DNA of 64,000 nt, from assembly GCA_029204225.1 (NCBI GenBank), contig CM055098.1:19906685-19970684 (forward strand). Direction: 5' to 3'. Made by a program: the position numbers and the translations under genes. This DNA comes from Diphasiastrum complanatum (Eukaryota; Streptophyta; Lycopodiopsida; Lycopodiales; Lycopodiaceae). Below, piece by piece: positions 14,883 through 27,200 of this stretch; the stretch's first letter is position 1, and every line of letters starts with the position of its first letter. Below the pieces are notes generated by a model. It did no database searches. It saw only the letters and a list, made by a program, of their open reading frames with translations, and had not been told where the DNA came from.

Positions 14883-15854
14883 TTTCTCCTGTAGGCATGT
14901 ATCACATGCAATAGATATGAATGAATGCGCCACCTTATATACACTCTATGGGTTTTGCAGTACGTTTCCATTGCTTCTACATTGTCTACATAGGCAGAGT
15001 ATAAGGCTCTTTCCTTAGCCATATCTTTGGCTAGAAATATATCTACAAATCAACTCTTTCTAAGATGTAGGTTCATGTTGTGGCTTCAAGCTTTTCTTTT
15101 GTAAAAGTGAGTTTATGTCTTAGAGTATATGACTAGATTGAGTTCCAAGTAATACAAACCCCAGATACTTATGTTATTATTCGATCGATGGTTTGAACAC
15201 TAATAAATCTATATACATCCAGCTTATGCTAGAACACATGCTACATCATGGTACTTAACACCACTTTATTCTTGAATATAATACCTAATAAGTCATTTTC
15301 AAACTAGCATAACGATAAGTAGAAATGCTAAGGGTACTATTGATGTTTATGCAATATAGAAACCCTAAAGAAATAATCATACGTATAAGAAATAGAAATA
15401 AGTCATCTCTTTATGTGATTGCGAGTATGGTGGGTCTAAAAAGCATGGACATGATCAAAAGTTACCACACTCATATAAGACTACATAACCAAGTCTTATG
15501 GGTCAGAATGCTATGAATTTATCCTGATACCTATGAGAATAACCACATCTTACTTATTGCATTAGAACAGGTTATCAGATTTTAGTAGTTTAATGGTTTG
15601 CAGTATTGTGCATCTATTTTGTCTGAATCAGTCCAAGGATTGGTAAACTTGAATGGCATGGATTTGCCTAGGTTAGCTTGAACGACATGGATTTTCCCAA
15701 GCGATCCTACATAGGGTCCATCAGTTACCAAAGGCTTCATAGGTACCGATGGATACAATATGGCATGGATATCCCCTCTTATCGACATCTATGACCAAAC
15801 CAGATCTTTTCCAATGTTAGTGAATGATTATGACTTCTTCATAGAATATTGTTA
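14883..15854. other. Intergenic, no gene recognised
   Basis: AT-rich sequence with only short open frames and no conserved motif. Confidence 0.45.
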
Positions 15855-16439
<585 letters not shown>

Positions 16440-16497
16440 TGCTTTTACAACACACATCTCCTTCCTTATTTTCCTTCTTCCTTTTGGTTGTTTTATT

Positions 16498-17693
16498 ATG
16501 AACTTACTTTCTTGGAATGTTAGGATTTTGAATTCCTCTATCCAACACTTCCTGCTTCGCCATTATCTTTCATCCTTCTCCCCCTTGAATTTGGTCATTT
16601 TCCTACAATAATCCAAACTTCATAATTTTCTTCTTGATGTACTTGTTGATTCGTTCACTAGAAACTTCAACTACTCTTTTACTCTAGTTGATGGCACCCA
16701 TTGTGGGTTGGTTACTCTTGTCTCCAAGAATTCTCTTCAGGTGGATGCACCAGGACCTCTTTCTCCTCTATTGTTGCATGTGACTTCAATATGTATCTTT
16801 TTCCTTCAGATTGCCCAAACCACATTAACTTTGCTAAAGACTTGCCCATGGCTATTTTCTTGATGGTTTTAATCCAGTGGATGTTATGAACCTATGTTGT
16901 TCGCCTAGAATCCATACCTAGACTAATTGTAGATTTTCACTTGCTTTCTCTTTTGTTAGATTAGATAGATTTTTCTTTTCTAGCTTTGGTAATTGGCCAA
17001 GTTCCATATTTTTTGTAGCACTCTTTCAACACTTTTTCCTACTAACCTCTTGTTTGTTTGCTTGAGATAAGTTTTTTATTGCTATTCCTTTGAAATACCA
17101 TTCGACTTGCATCATGACCAACTCCTTGATCTAAATCTAGGTTGTTTGATCTTGATGTTATCAGTGGTCACTCTTATTCCTTCCTCTGAACTGAAGGAAA
17201 AAGTCAAAGTCTGCCTCCACCTCTACTAAATTTTCTATGAAACAAAAATTGTCGGATATTTCTCTAGCTAGAGCTCAAGCTTCTAATCCCTCTCTCTTTG
17301 TGATGAATTTCTCTTCATTTCTAGTCAATTGAAAATCCTTGATGTTGTCATTACTAGAAACAAAATTCATCTCAATTGGCTTAAGAAGTAGATCTCTCTC
17401 TACCTTCTTTCTAAAGAACTCAAAACCCAGCATCACAATAGATAGGATTCATATTCGCTAGATATTGATGCCACTCCTATCTCCTCTCTTGAAGTAATCT
17501 GTAAGTCTTTCCACAACCAATTTACCCAATGGTTTAGCCCTTTTAAATTTATCCCTTCTCCCCCGCCTCCTCAATTGGAGCTTGAAAACTATTGGTTTTT
17601 TTCATCCTTGCTTTCGACTAAGGAGTCTCTCTCCATATCCTCTTTTTTCACTCTAGATGAGCTGAATCTTTACTCTCAAAACTTTAAACAAAG
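16498..17693 (+). pseudogene. LINE (L1-type) ORF2, endonuclease to pre-RT segment, decayed
   Basis: The plus strand starts MNLLSWNVRILNS, the typical beginning of plant LINE apurinic-type endonucleases (SWNVRGLN). Next come a VDGTHCGLVTLVS segment and a VACDFNMYLFPSDC block that corresponds to the GDFNM catalytic region. Sequence to about 17690 has the look of the linker between endonuclease and reverse transcriptase (FHNQFTQWFSPF, then LDELN.LYSQNFK). Multiple stops and frame changes make it non-functional. At about 17695 it meets LINE sequence on the opposite strand. Confidence 0.7.
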
Positions 17694-17699
17694 ATAAAG

Positions 17700-18701
17700 T
17701 TTGAGGAGCAGTAAAATTAGAACAAATACTTCTAAAGAGAAGAGTGAAAGATGAAATGAAAGTGTCAAGAAGACAAAAGCCACCAGATCTAGAGGGAGTA
17801 GAGTAGGTCTCCCAATTCATAGGGCAAGGAGCATTATCCAGAGAAATTTTCTAAAAACTTTGGCAATCAACAAAAAGTATGAGGGAGGAAGAGATAGAGG
17901 GACAAAAAATGAGTAAAATAGAAGGGATTAATATGCTTAAGGATGACAAGGCGAGTTGGAAAAGAAAGGCCCACATAGTTCCACCTGCAATTTTGGTTAG
18001 AACATGAGAAATAATGCAGTTAAGATGATCACGATTGGACAATGAGGTGCCTAAAGGAAAGCAAAGACATTTAAAAACATTACCTTAAATAAGCACAGTA
18101 AACGAATGATTAGAACACCATGTGTAGGAAACATCATGGGAGAGGACATGAAGATTAGACTTTATAAAGTTAAGCACAAATCCAAAAATTCCATAAAATG
18201 GGAGATTTCCTCAATCATAAGGAAAGTCAAGGATTTGTGTATCTCAGAAATAAAAATAAGGTATCATCAACAAAAATTTGAGGAACAATCGGGATATTGT
18301 GAAAGACAAAAAATGGAAATCATGAGAGAAATGAAGTTTTAACAGGTGAAAAATGAGAGGTTCAGTAGCTATGACAAAAAGATAAGGAGAGAGAGGGGGG
18401 GGGGGGGGGGAAGACTATGTTTGATACCACAAGAGATGGAAAAATCAGTAAAGAGACATCACTAAAAAAGAATGGACGAAATAACTAGCATAAAGTGGGC
18501 ATGAAGGACATTGATGAGACATGGTTTAAGGCCAAAAGGTAGGTAACTTGTGAAGATGTAGTCCCATCTAATGTGATCAAAGCTACACTAGAATTGACTT
18601 GTAACAACTAATGGGTGATTGAAACAAAGAGAAGAGTCAATTATTGACCAAATATTCATAATTATAGAAAAGGGATCTACCTTTAATGAAGCCGAATTGA
18701 C
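17700..18701 (-). pseudogene. LINE ORF2, reverse transcriptase C-terminal half, decayed
   Basis: On the minus strand the segment next to the Copia insertion reads QFGFIKGRS, part of the conserved LINE reverse transcriptase. It continues through PQIFVDDTLFLFL (catalytic DD near 18262) to a distal NWETYSTPSRSGGFCLL block resembling the W..VC.PK..GGLG motif downstream of the LINE polymerase. The rest lies at 25131-25340, beyond the Copia element. Numerous stops are present. Confidence 0.7.
18395..18410. repeat. G16 homopolymer
   Basis: Sixteen consecutive G residues follow a short GAGA run. The true length may be affected by sequencing. Confidence 0.85.
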
Positions 18702-19356
18702 TGTGAAAAATACAGATCCTAAGTGGATCTAAACTCCAAGATCATTGGCTTGAATGCTTGCACTCCAAACTACATAAGCTAGGAATTGGCAACACATTCT
18801 ATGCTACCTAGAATGCAAAGAACTTGATCAAAAAGCATTTATCACAAATGGAAACTTCCATAAACATCAAGTGCGGCCCAAAATAGCATTATACAGTCCA
18901 TAATACATCAGCCTATCACTTTTGGAAAGCACCTAAGATCATACACAATAGCTTGAAGACAATACACACAACAATGCTCTCAATGGAGGAAGAAACAATG
19001 ACAATGATCTATTGATCTCAATGAAGCATACAAAAGGTTTCTCCAACCTGTTCTCCACGACTTCCCTACTATTTATGGATGAGGAAGATGACTCTCTCTC
19101 CTCTCTCTAGAAGGTACTTGACCCTAGATATTCCCTATATAGGAAAAATAGCTAAAAATGGCTTATATGACCAAAATACATCAAAATGGTCTCATTTTGA
19201 AGGGTATGAAGTTTGACACTTCATCATACTGAAAAAATACAGTAAATAAAAACATTGTGGCCTGGTTCACACGTGTGAAACTCCAGAACCAAAACTATTT
19301 ACAATTTTAGCCAATTTAGGCCTCAAACTAGCTAGGAAATGTTGACAATTTTCACA
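18702..19356 (-). repeat. 3' LTR of the complete Copia element
   Basis: This 655-bp copy is almost identical to 24476-25130. The gag-pol stop codon falls at its inner edge. The polypurine tract adjoins it at 19357. Confidence 0.96.
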
Positions 19357-22300
19357 CTCCCTCTTCAACATTGGATGCTAGTTTCAACATAGTCTTTGAG
19401 CACATTCCAAGATTAGATCTATGCATTAAATATAGGTCCTTTCCCAATGGTTTGGTGAAGATATCAGCCACACACTCCTTTGAAGAGACATGTTGAAGCT
19501 CCACCTCTTTGGCAATGACTTGATCTCTCACAAAATGGTGAGCAATCTCAATGTGCTTGCTCCTTGCATGAAAAACAGGATTGCTTGCCAAGCTTTGGGC
19601 TGAAAGGTTATCACAAAGTATGATTGGAGTCTTCTCTGGTTCCAGCAAGTGAAGATCCAATAACATCCTCTTGATCCAAAGAATCTCCTTGGTGCATGTT
19701 GTTAATGCCTTGTACTCGGCTTCGGTGGAAGATAGAGAGATAGTTGGTTGCTTCTTTGATAGCCATGAGACCACTCCATCTCCAAGATAGATTGCAAAGG
19801 CACTTGTTGACTTCCTATCCATTTGATCACCTGCAAAATCTGAATCTGAAAATCCACAAAGGTTAGGTGTAGTACCTCCATACAAGATGCCAAAATCTCT
19901 AGATCCCGAGATGTATCTAAGTACTCTCTTTCCTAGCTTCCAATGAGCCTCACTAGGATCTTGCATAAATTGACTTAGTTTACCAACCACAAAGCTTAGA
20001 TCAGGTCTTGTGATGGTTAACCATATAAGAGATCCTATTAGCTTTCTATAGAGAGTAATGTCCTTGAAGGATCTTTCATTACTTCTTGTAGTTAGCTTTA
20101 CATTTGATTCCATAGGAGTAGAAACAACTTTACAATCTTCCATATGAAACCTTTTTAGAATAGAGTTAACATACTTTTCTTGACATATGAATGTAGATTT
20201 AGAAGTTCTAATAATCTCTATTCCTAAGATATAATGAAGTTTACCAAGATCTTGAATTTCAAACTCTCTTTTGAGTGCCATCTTGATTTCATCTATATCT
20301 AGATTGTTACCACCACTTAAGATAATGTCATCAACATAGATCACAAGTAAAGTGATATCATTTTCATTCAATCTAAAGTAGAGAGAATGATCATACTCAC
20401 TCATAACAAAGTTTTGAGAAAGTAAGAAGGAATTGAGCTTAGCATACCAACTCCTTGGTGCTTGCTTTAGCCCATACAAACTCTTTTGGAGATAGCACAC
20501 ATGATTAGGCTCATCATGTGAAACATAGCCCTCGGGTTGCTCCATGTAAATATCTTCTTCAAGATCACCATTCAAGAAGGCATTAGTAACATCCATTTGC
20601 CACATATCCCAATCATAAAGAGTTGCAAGAGAGATTAGGATTCGAATAGTTACCATCTTTGCCACGGGTGCAAAGGTCTCATCATAGTCAATACCATATT
20701 CTTGAGCATACCCCTTTGCCACCAACCTTGCCTTGTACTTGTTGATTGATCCATCTTGATTTGTCTTGATCTTGAAGATCCACTTACAACCAATTGCCTT
20801 CTTGTCCTTTGGAAGCTTTACCAACCTCCATGTGTTGCTTTTGATGAGTGCTTGATGCTCATGATCCATGGCTTGGATCCATTCCTTCTTTTGAATTGCT
20901 TCATCTACACAAGTTGGTTCATCAAAAGAGGTAAGAAAAGCAAAGTTAGAGTTGTCCACCACTTGCTTTCCTTTTTCATCATAGGTTAGCCTTGATGGCT
21001 TAGCCCTTTGCCTTTGAGTCTTCCTTGAAGTTTGCTTTGGAGTGGCATCTCCATCTTCATCCAAGACATCTTGCACATCATGATGATTAGTAGGCACATC
21101 AACATCAACATCAACAACATTGGAAACATTCTCTTCATGAAAGATGACATCCCTACTTATGACAACTTTCTTTGTAGAAGGAATGTACACTTTGTAAGCC
21201 TTGCTTACTTCACTATAGCCAACAAACACACCCTTCTTTGATGAAGGATCTTCTTTAGTTCTATCATCAAGTGTGATATTGACAAAACATGTACATCCAA
21301 AGATCCTACAATGCTTGACACTCGGCCTTCTACCATAAAGAACCTCATGAGGAGTTTTACCATCCAAGGAAGCACTTGTCCATCTATTACATAGATAGTT
21401 AGCACATGCTAAAGCTTCCCCCCAAAAAGACTTAGCAAGATTAGCATGTAGTCTCATTGCCTTGGCACATTCACAAAGGGTTCTATTCTTCCTCTCGGCC
21501 ACTCCATTCTGTTGTGGAGTCCTAGGACTAGACATCTCCCTCTTAATCCCATGTGCTATACAAAAGTCTTTGAACCTATTTGAGGTGTATTCCCCTCCAT
21601 TATCAGATCTTAAGCATTTGATCTTTGTATTGAATTGGTTTTCCATTTCATTCTTGAACTTGACAAATGCAGCAAACACTTCATCCTTACTTTTAAGAAG
21701 ATAGATCCAAGTATACCTACTAAAGTCATCAATGAAAGTTGCATACATCTTTGCCCCACCATTGCTAGTTGTACTAGAAGAATGAATATCAGAATGCACA
21801 AGTTGAAAAGCTTCTTTAGATCTAGAAGTAGATCTAGAATAAGCAAGTCTATGAGATTTGGACAAGGCACAATGTTCACAAACACTATTGTTTGCAACAA
21901 GACTTTTAGGGAGACCAAGAACAAGCTCTTTCTTTGCCATTACCTCCAAAGATTTGAAGTTGGGATGGCCCAACCTCTTGTGCCAAACTTCTTGGTTTGT
22001 CAATTGCTCCCTAGCCATACATCCTTCATGATTAGAGATCACACATGCATCAAGCTTGAAAAGTTTACCATGCCTCCTACCTTGAGCAATCAAGGATCCA
22101 CATTTACTTATCAAACATGCATCTCCAATGAACTCCACATCAAGTCCTTTGTCAATCATTTGACTTACACTAAGCAAATTCTTAGTGATTGAAGGAATGT
22201 ACAAAACATTTTCAAGATTTGCTTTCCTATTTGTTGAAAGGGAAATAGGAATAGTGCCTATGCCTTTGATGTCACATTGACCATCATTTGCAGTGTAGAT

Positions 22301-23305
22301 GATGTTACCTTCTCCCTCATAAGACAATAAGGATGTAAAGTATTCCTTATGTCTTGTCATGTGAGATGAGGCTCCACTATCAATCCACCAAGGATCATTA
22401 TCATCTATGTTGGCTAACAAACTTGAAGTCATAACAAGTGATTCACATGTGTTATGTTCTTCCTCATCTATTGTAAGATTTCCTTGCCTCTCTCCTTGCT
22501 CTCTTTTCTTCTTATAACATTCATTTGCAAAATGACCTTTTATCCCACAATAAAAGCACTTGAACTTTGACTTATTGTTCTTAGTAGAAGAGGAAGAGGA
22601 AGAGTGATCATCATGATCAAAGTTACCACCTTTGGACCATTTCCCTTTGCCTTTACCTTTGCCCTTGAATTTGCCTTTTGTGAAGAAAGCCTCTTCACCT
22701 CCACCTTGCAAGGATGCACCATCAAGCTTTGATTGCAACCTATGTTCTTCAGCCAATAAGATTTCTTGCAAGTCAACCACACTTGGCAAGACTCTTTGAA
22801 TGGCAAAACTTTGCACAAGGTTAGCATGTTCATTTAGCAAACCATTCAACATAACTTGGACTATTTCACCATCTTTTATGTTCTCATCAATGCATGCTAA
22901 ATCATCACTTAGGGACTTAACTCTCAAGATAAATGCATGAGCACTTTCACCCTCTCTTTGCCTACTAGAAAATATTTGTCTCCTTAGGGTCAATACCCTA
23001 GATGTGGACTTTGATTCAAAGAGCTTCTTTAAGGCATTCCATGCCTCACTTGCACTTTGACACTTTCCAACTTCCTTGAGAAGTTCATTTGTAACATTCA
23101 TTTTAATGATATGAAGAGCCCTTTTGGCCTTCTTATCAAACCTTTGTTGCTCTTGAAGTGTGAGAGGTCTCTCTTCAATTTCTGCAACTATGTCCATGAG
23201 TTCATTCAACTCAAGTAAGGACTCCATCCTCACTTTCCAAGTAGAGTAGTTTGATGAACTCAACCTTTCACTAGACTCTAGCATGATCCCACCATTGGAA
23301 GCCAT
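19352..23305 (-). CDS. Copia gag-pol polyprotein, 1317 aa, intact
   Basis: One uninterrupted frame encodes, in order: a UBN2-type gag (about residues 1-200); a Gly/Lys-rich basic linker; a CCHC zinc knuckle CFYCGIKGHFANEC (about 250-263); an aspartic protease with WWIDSGASSHMT (about 306-317); a GAG-pre/integrase zinc region with WHKRLGHPNF; an integrase core with HSDI, DDFSRYTW and SDNGGEY; a reverse transcriptase with QMDVTNAFLNGDL and YVDDIILSGG; and an RNase H with STEAEYKAL. The domain order INT before RT defines Ty1/Copia. The frame starts at the ATG at 23305 (MASNGGIMLESSERLS) and stops just inside the 3' LTR. Length is normal for an autonomous plant Copia. A related but decayed fragment lies at 46890-47340. 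Confidence 0.97.
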   Translation of the reverse strand: MASNGGIMLESSERLSSSNYSTWKVRMESLLELNELMDIVAEIEERPLTLQEQQRFDKKAKRALHIIKMNVTNELLKEVGKCQSASEAWNALKKLFESKSTSRVLTLRRQIFSSRQREGESAHAFILRVKSLSDDLACIDENIKDGEIVQVMLNGLLNEHANLVQSFAIQRVLPSVVDLQEILLAEEHRLQSKLDGASLQGGGEEAFFTKGKFKGKGKGKGKWSKGGNFDHDDHSSSSSSTKNNKSKFKCFYCGIKGHFANECYKKKREQGERQGNLTIDEEEHNTCESLVMTSSLLANIDDNDPWWIDSGASSHMTRHKEYFTSLLSYEGEGNIIYTANDGQCDIKGIGTIPISLSTNRKANLENVLYIPSITKNLLSVSQMIDKGLDVEFIGDACLISKCGSLIAQGRRHGKLFKLDACVISNHEGCMAREQLTNQEVWHKRLGHPNFKSLEVMAKKELVLGLPKSLVANNSVCEHCALSKSHRLAYSRSTSRSKEAFQLVHSDIHSSSTTSNGGAKMYATFIDDFSRYTWIYLLKSKDEVFAAFVKFKNEMENQFNTKIKCLRSDNGGEYTSNRFKDFCIAHGIKREMSSPRTPQQNGVAERKNRTLCECAKAMRLHANLAKSFWGEALACANYLCNRWTSASLDGKTPHEVLYGRRPSVKHCRIFGCTCFVNITLDDRTKEDPSSKKGVFVGYSEVSKAYKVYIPSTKKVVISRDVIFHEENVSNVVDVDVDVPTNHHDVQDVLDEDGDATPKQTSRKTQRQRAKPSRLTYDEKGKQVVDNSNFAFLTSFDEPTCVDEAIQKKEWIQAMDHEHQALIKSNTWRLVKLPKDKKAIGCKWIFKIKTNQDGSINKYKARLVAKGYAQEYGIDYDETFAPVAKMVTIRILISLATLYDWDMWQMDVTNAFLNGDLEEDIYMEQPEGYVSHDEPNHVCYLQKSLYGLKQAPRSWYAKLNSFLLSQNFVMSEYDHSLYFRLNENDITLLVIYVDDIILSGGNNLDIDEIKMALKREFEIQDLGKLHYILGIEIIRTSKSTFICQEKYVNSILKRFHMEDCKVVSTPMESNVKLTTRSNERSFKDITLYRKLIGSLIWLTITRPDLSFVVGKLSQFMQDPSEAHWKLGKRVLRYISGSRDFGILYGGTTPNLCGFSDSDFAGDQMDRKSTSAFAIYLGDGVVSWLSKKQPTISLSSTEAEYKALTTCTKEILWIKRMLLDLHLLEPEKTPIILCDNLSAQSLASNPVFHARSKHIEIAHHFVRDQVIAKEVELQHVSSKECVADIFTKPLGKDLYLMHRSNLGMCSKTMLKLASNVEEGV

Positions 23306-24463
23306 GATTCTAATGTTTCTTCAACTTTTAGGTTCTGTCCTAAAGCACTTAGCACTCACTTTTCTCTCAACAAATGATAGATAAAGAGATCTATGAAGAT
23401 TTAGGACCCTAAAACACTTCTATCTTGAACCTAGATGGTTTCCAAGCATAGAAAGGAAGATTGAAACACATGCAACACTTTGCACACACTAAGAATGGAT
23501 TACAAAATCAAACCAACCTGAACACACTTGCTTAAGCTCTCAAACTTTCCAGCAAGTGACCAAATCAAGTTATGGTGTGAAGAGTTACTTGCATTCTTAG
23601 AAAATACCCAAAACTAGGATGCCAAGATTACCTAGTAATGAACAAACTTGATCAACATATGATCAACACACTAAGATATTGATTCAACCTGTAAAACCAC
23701 ATGTAAACCACACTTCTAAAAGTTTATAAACTCTAGCAAGTGATAAATACAAGATTTAGAGGTGAATGAATGAGCACACTTAGTGAATCACAAGACTAGC
23801 TTCACTATCTTGTCAAATCTTGGTGTTTAGATGTAGATCTAAGATCACTTCACATGAGAATGTTCCTCAACCTGTTAAGAACCTGAAAACACACTTGCAT
23901 AATGGTTAACACCTTCCAGCAAATGCTCCAATCAAATTACATAAGGAGAGTTACTTACATGCTCAACAAAGTACACCAAAATTTATGCCAAAATTGATGA
24001 CAATCTTTACAATATGCTCTTCACAATGGAGCTTACAATATGTTCACCCAAAAAAGGGGATCTTTCATCCAAATGGGAGCTTTGCTCAGCCTTTAGGAGA
24101 ATTACAACTCACTCAAAAGAGCATTTGTCATCCACTTAAGGAGAAGTTTCATCCACTTAAGGAGAGTGTTCATCCAAGAATGGAGATTGTCAACAATAGG
24201 ATTGAAAAGAACATTGTTAGTATTGAATATGCACAAGCCTCACAATCACAAATGATTAGGTGTTATGATCTGATCCAAAATAGTTTCTTTTCAGCCTCTG
24301 ATCTTCAATAGACCTGAAATATGCTTTTGATCCACAAGTTCAACTCACAAAACAAAGGTTAGTAAGATTTGATCAACAAAGCAATGCAAAATCATGCTAG
24401 AACTTGATCAAACATCCAAATATCACCAAAAATGGAATACTTACTGTAAATAGAAGCCAACCA
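23306..24463 (-). other. Copia 5' leader with internal direct repeats
   Basis: This 1.16-kb leader separates primer site and gag, long for a plant Copia. It contains three related segments near 23512, 23690 and 23870 (plus-strand AACCTG followed by CACACTT/CACTTGC, then CCAGCAA or TAGCAAGTG), about 180 bp apart. A 108-codon plus-strand frame at 23985-24311 includes short CATCCACTTAAGGAGA repeats and looks like chance coding. Confidence 0.6.
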
Positions 24464-24475
24464 GCTCTGATACCA
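24464..24475 (-). other. Primer-binding site (tRNA-iMet) of the complete Copia
   Basis: The minus strand reads TGGTATCAGAGC directly at the inner end of the 5' LTR. Confidence 0.95.
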
Positions 24476-25130
24476 TGTGATAAATACAGATCCTAAGTGG
24501 ATCTAAACTCCAAGATCATTGGCTTGAATGCTTGCACTCCAAACTACATAAGCTAGGAATTGGCAACACATTCTATGCTACCTAGAATGCAAAGAACTTG
24601 ATCAAAAAGCATTTATCACAAATGGAAACTTCCATAAACATCAAGTGTGGCCCAAAATAGCATTATACAGTCCATAATACATCAGCCTATCACTTTTGGA
24701 AAGCACCTAAGATCATACACAATAGCTTGAAGACAATACACACAACAATGCTCTCAATGGAGGAAGAAACAATGACAATGATCTATTGATCTCAATGAAG
24801 CATACAAAAGGTTTCTCCAACCTGTTCTCCACGACTTCCCTACTATTTATGGATGAGGAAGATGACTCTCTCTCCTCTCTCTAGAAGGTACTTGACCCTA
24901 GATATTCCCTATATAGGAAAAATAGCTAAAAATGGCTTATATGACCAAAATACATCAAAATGGTCTCATTTTGAAGGGTATGAAGTTTGACACTTCATCA
25001 TACTGAAAAAATACAGTAAATAAAAACATTGTGGCCTGGTTCACACGTGTGAAACTCCAGAACCAAAACTATTTACAATTTTAGCCAATTTAGGCCTCAA
25101 ACTAGCTAGGAAATGTTGACAATTTTCACA
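24476..25130 (-). repeat. 5' LTR of the complete Copia element
   Basis: This 655-bp copy adjoins the tRNA-Met primer-binding site at 24464-24475. It should contain the promoter for the element's transcript. Confidence 0.96.
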
Positions 25131-25340
25131 TTGACTAGGAGATAAATGACCCACAGAAGTGGAACGAGTCTTTTAGCAATAGCTTTACCAATAATAATGT
25201 AGGAGGTATTAAGAATGATAAGTGGACGATAATTTAAAAAAGTGAAGGGAGTGTCAGTTTTGGAAATGAGTTTCATGAGGCCATGGGATAGAGAAAAAGA
25301 GAATAAGCAATGGAGATAAGCATCGAGGGAAATTCAAGGA
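25131..25340 (-). pseudogene. LINE ORF2, N-terminal reverse transcriptase segment, split by Copia
   Basis: On the minus strand this reads LMKLISKTDTPFTFLNYRPL, then IILNTSYIIIGKAIAKRLVP. This is the FRPISLLNTSYKIIAKILANRL motif of L1-type LINE reverse transcriptases. It joins across the Copia target duplication to QFGFIKGRS at 18690. A frameshift lies between the two motifs. Confidence 0.75.
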
Positions 25341-27200
25341 GAACCGAAGTGGCGGAAATGTCACTTGAGCCCAAGCCTCGTGTAACCAAACGGGCCTTGC
25401 AACAACAATGCCACTAGGACCCATGCCCCATGAAGCCCGAGGGCCTAGTGGGACCGGCACCACTTAGCCCCCAGGCCCCTTATTGGAGCGTCGCCTTCCC
25501 CGTTCATTTTAACGTGACTTCTTCAAATGCACACTTGCAAGGAGACCATCAAGCTCTCCATCCCATGCCCACAAATGTGCATGCATGGACTCCCATGGGC
25601 CCATTGCCATGCAACTTCAGTCCAAGCAATTAGCTACTCAAGAACATCACCCTTTAGTTACAACCAAATAAACATTTTTTGAAAACCTACCAATTATAGC
25701 TTGAAATTCATATATCAAACTCAAAGTTCTAAGTTACTTGTAAGAAGCAACCACATTTCATAAGTGGGGGCTAAGAGGCTTTCTCCTTCCTACTTGGTGT
25801 CCTCTGGTTCCATATCCATTTGCTCAATCAAGTACCAATGCCAAATCGGTCAAAGGTTTGTGTGTCAACTTTTGAAGTTTAGCTAAACAAAGAATTTTGG
25901 CTCATAGAGAAAAGCTTCTTTATGGATGGATATCATCATGGCAACGGGTGGAAAGGTTATTTGTCTAACAAAATGTTCCTGAAGGCCTTTTACATTAAAC
26001 AGTTTAAACAGTACTAGCACACAAATTTAGAACGTTTCTTTGGGGAATGTCTCTTTCATTGAAGATGTCATTGTGGCCTTGGGGTATGAAACTTTGTGGT
26101 TTTCTACACTATTGTTTGCAATACCTAGAAGCAAGCCATATTAACCAAAAATGCTATGACAAGTTACACTAAAAACGTCTTCTTGTTTTCCTGATAATAA
26201 TTCCAAGAAATAGCTAATAAGATTTGATGCTAATTCAATCAATCCATCCCCCAATCCCCAGGGAATCAAATTTTTCACTAGTTCCATTATCAATTTGAAT
26301 TTTCAAATGTTCTAGATTTTTATAAAACTTGAACCGTTGTTAGAATAGGTTATGAACATAACATAAGCCCAATGAACCAATTATGTCCATAAATAACATG
26401 GTGATGAGATGTCTACCAATTATTGGAGAACAATTTCACATGCTAAGTAATTAAGCATGGAACTAGTCTTTGTTCAAATTGAAAGAAAAAAACAATTCTA
26501 TTACGTGTGCACCATTCTCAGTACATATCTTTTTGTTGGAGGTGCACTATGACCATAGAGAAGTTTTCCGATGCATGTACTTTCAAGTTGCCAAGGGGAT
26601 AGAAACATGTGCTGGATTAATTCAATTGTAGATAATCCAAAAAAATGAAAGCTTGGAGGCTTGCAATTGTTAACCTAACAATGTCTTATTGACAAGTGGG
26701 TAGATTGAATAGTTTGTTGGAAAGTCTTCTAACATATTGACAAATAGTAAGTCTAGTGACCTCTACCAGTGGCTTGGGTACTTTTTGAACTCGGTAACCT
26801 CACAAATGACCTTTACCAAGAGTAAAGATCCTTGAGAAGACTATTCCCATGCATAAAGGTTGAGCCAAAAATCTCTTAGATACCCAAAATGAACAAGTGT
26901 GGTAAAAGAAAAATTGAGCATCATCTCATTTGGTAAAATAATATAATAAATTGGTCAAATTTTTACTAGAGAGTACAGACTCTTTATGAGCATGTGAATT
27001 TGTGATTATGAAGTTTTTAAACGATCACTCAAGGATGTCAGTTCAGTAAAGGAGACAAAGTTTATGGAGGCAAAATCGATGGAGAAACATTAGCTCTCCA
27101 AAGACACACTATTTCCTCTTAAAATTGCTCAACAAATGACTGGAAAATGTCTCCATAAAAAGTTTTAAGCCGTTGTGAGATCCAAAACCATTTGGTATTA
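25341..27200. other. Intergenic, no gene recognised
   Basis: Some of 25341-25460 may be further upstream LINE sequence on the minus strand. The remainder is AT-rich, with short frames and no recognised domain or LTR end. Confidence 0.45.

Larger units (their letters stand above)
18697..25135 (-). mobile_element. Complete young Ty1/Copia LTR retrotransposon
   Basis: The element runs from TSD TTGAC (18697-18701) to TSD TTGAC (25131-25135). The 3' LTR is 18702-19356 and the 5' LTR 24476-25130, both 655 bp. Only two differences were noticed by eye (AAAAA versus ATAAA near the end, and GCGGCCC versus GTGGCCC). LTRs begin TGTGAAAATTG and end with CA on the minus strand. The primer site TGGTATCAGAGC (24464-24475) matches initiator-Met tRNA, and the polypurine tract GAAGAGGGAG lies at 19357-19366. 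The single gag-pol frame is uninterrupted. All parts needed for autonomous movement are visible, implying a recent insertion into an old LINE. Confidence 0.97.

Noticed and set aside
16498-18701. Twin-priming 5' inversion of one LINE
   Set aside because: Twin priming joins the two parts head to head; here their 3' ends meet.
21635-22192. 185-codon plus-strand frame inside the Copia polyprotein gene
   Set aside because: It is the antisense shadow of the gag-pol frame, and the protein has no recognisable domain.
23985-24311. 108-codon plus-strand frame in the Copia leader
   Set aside because: It is antisense to the element's transcript and consists partly of short direct repeats; probably chance.
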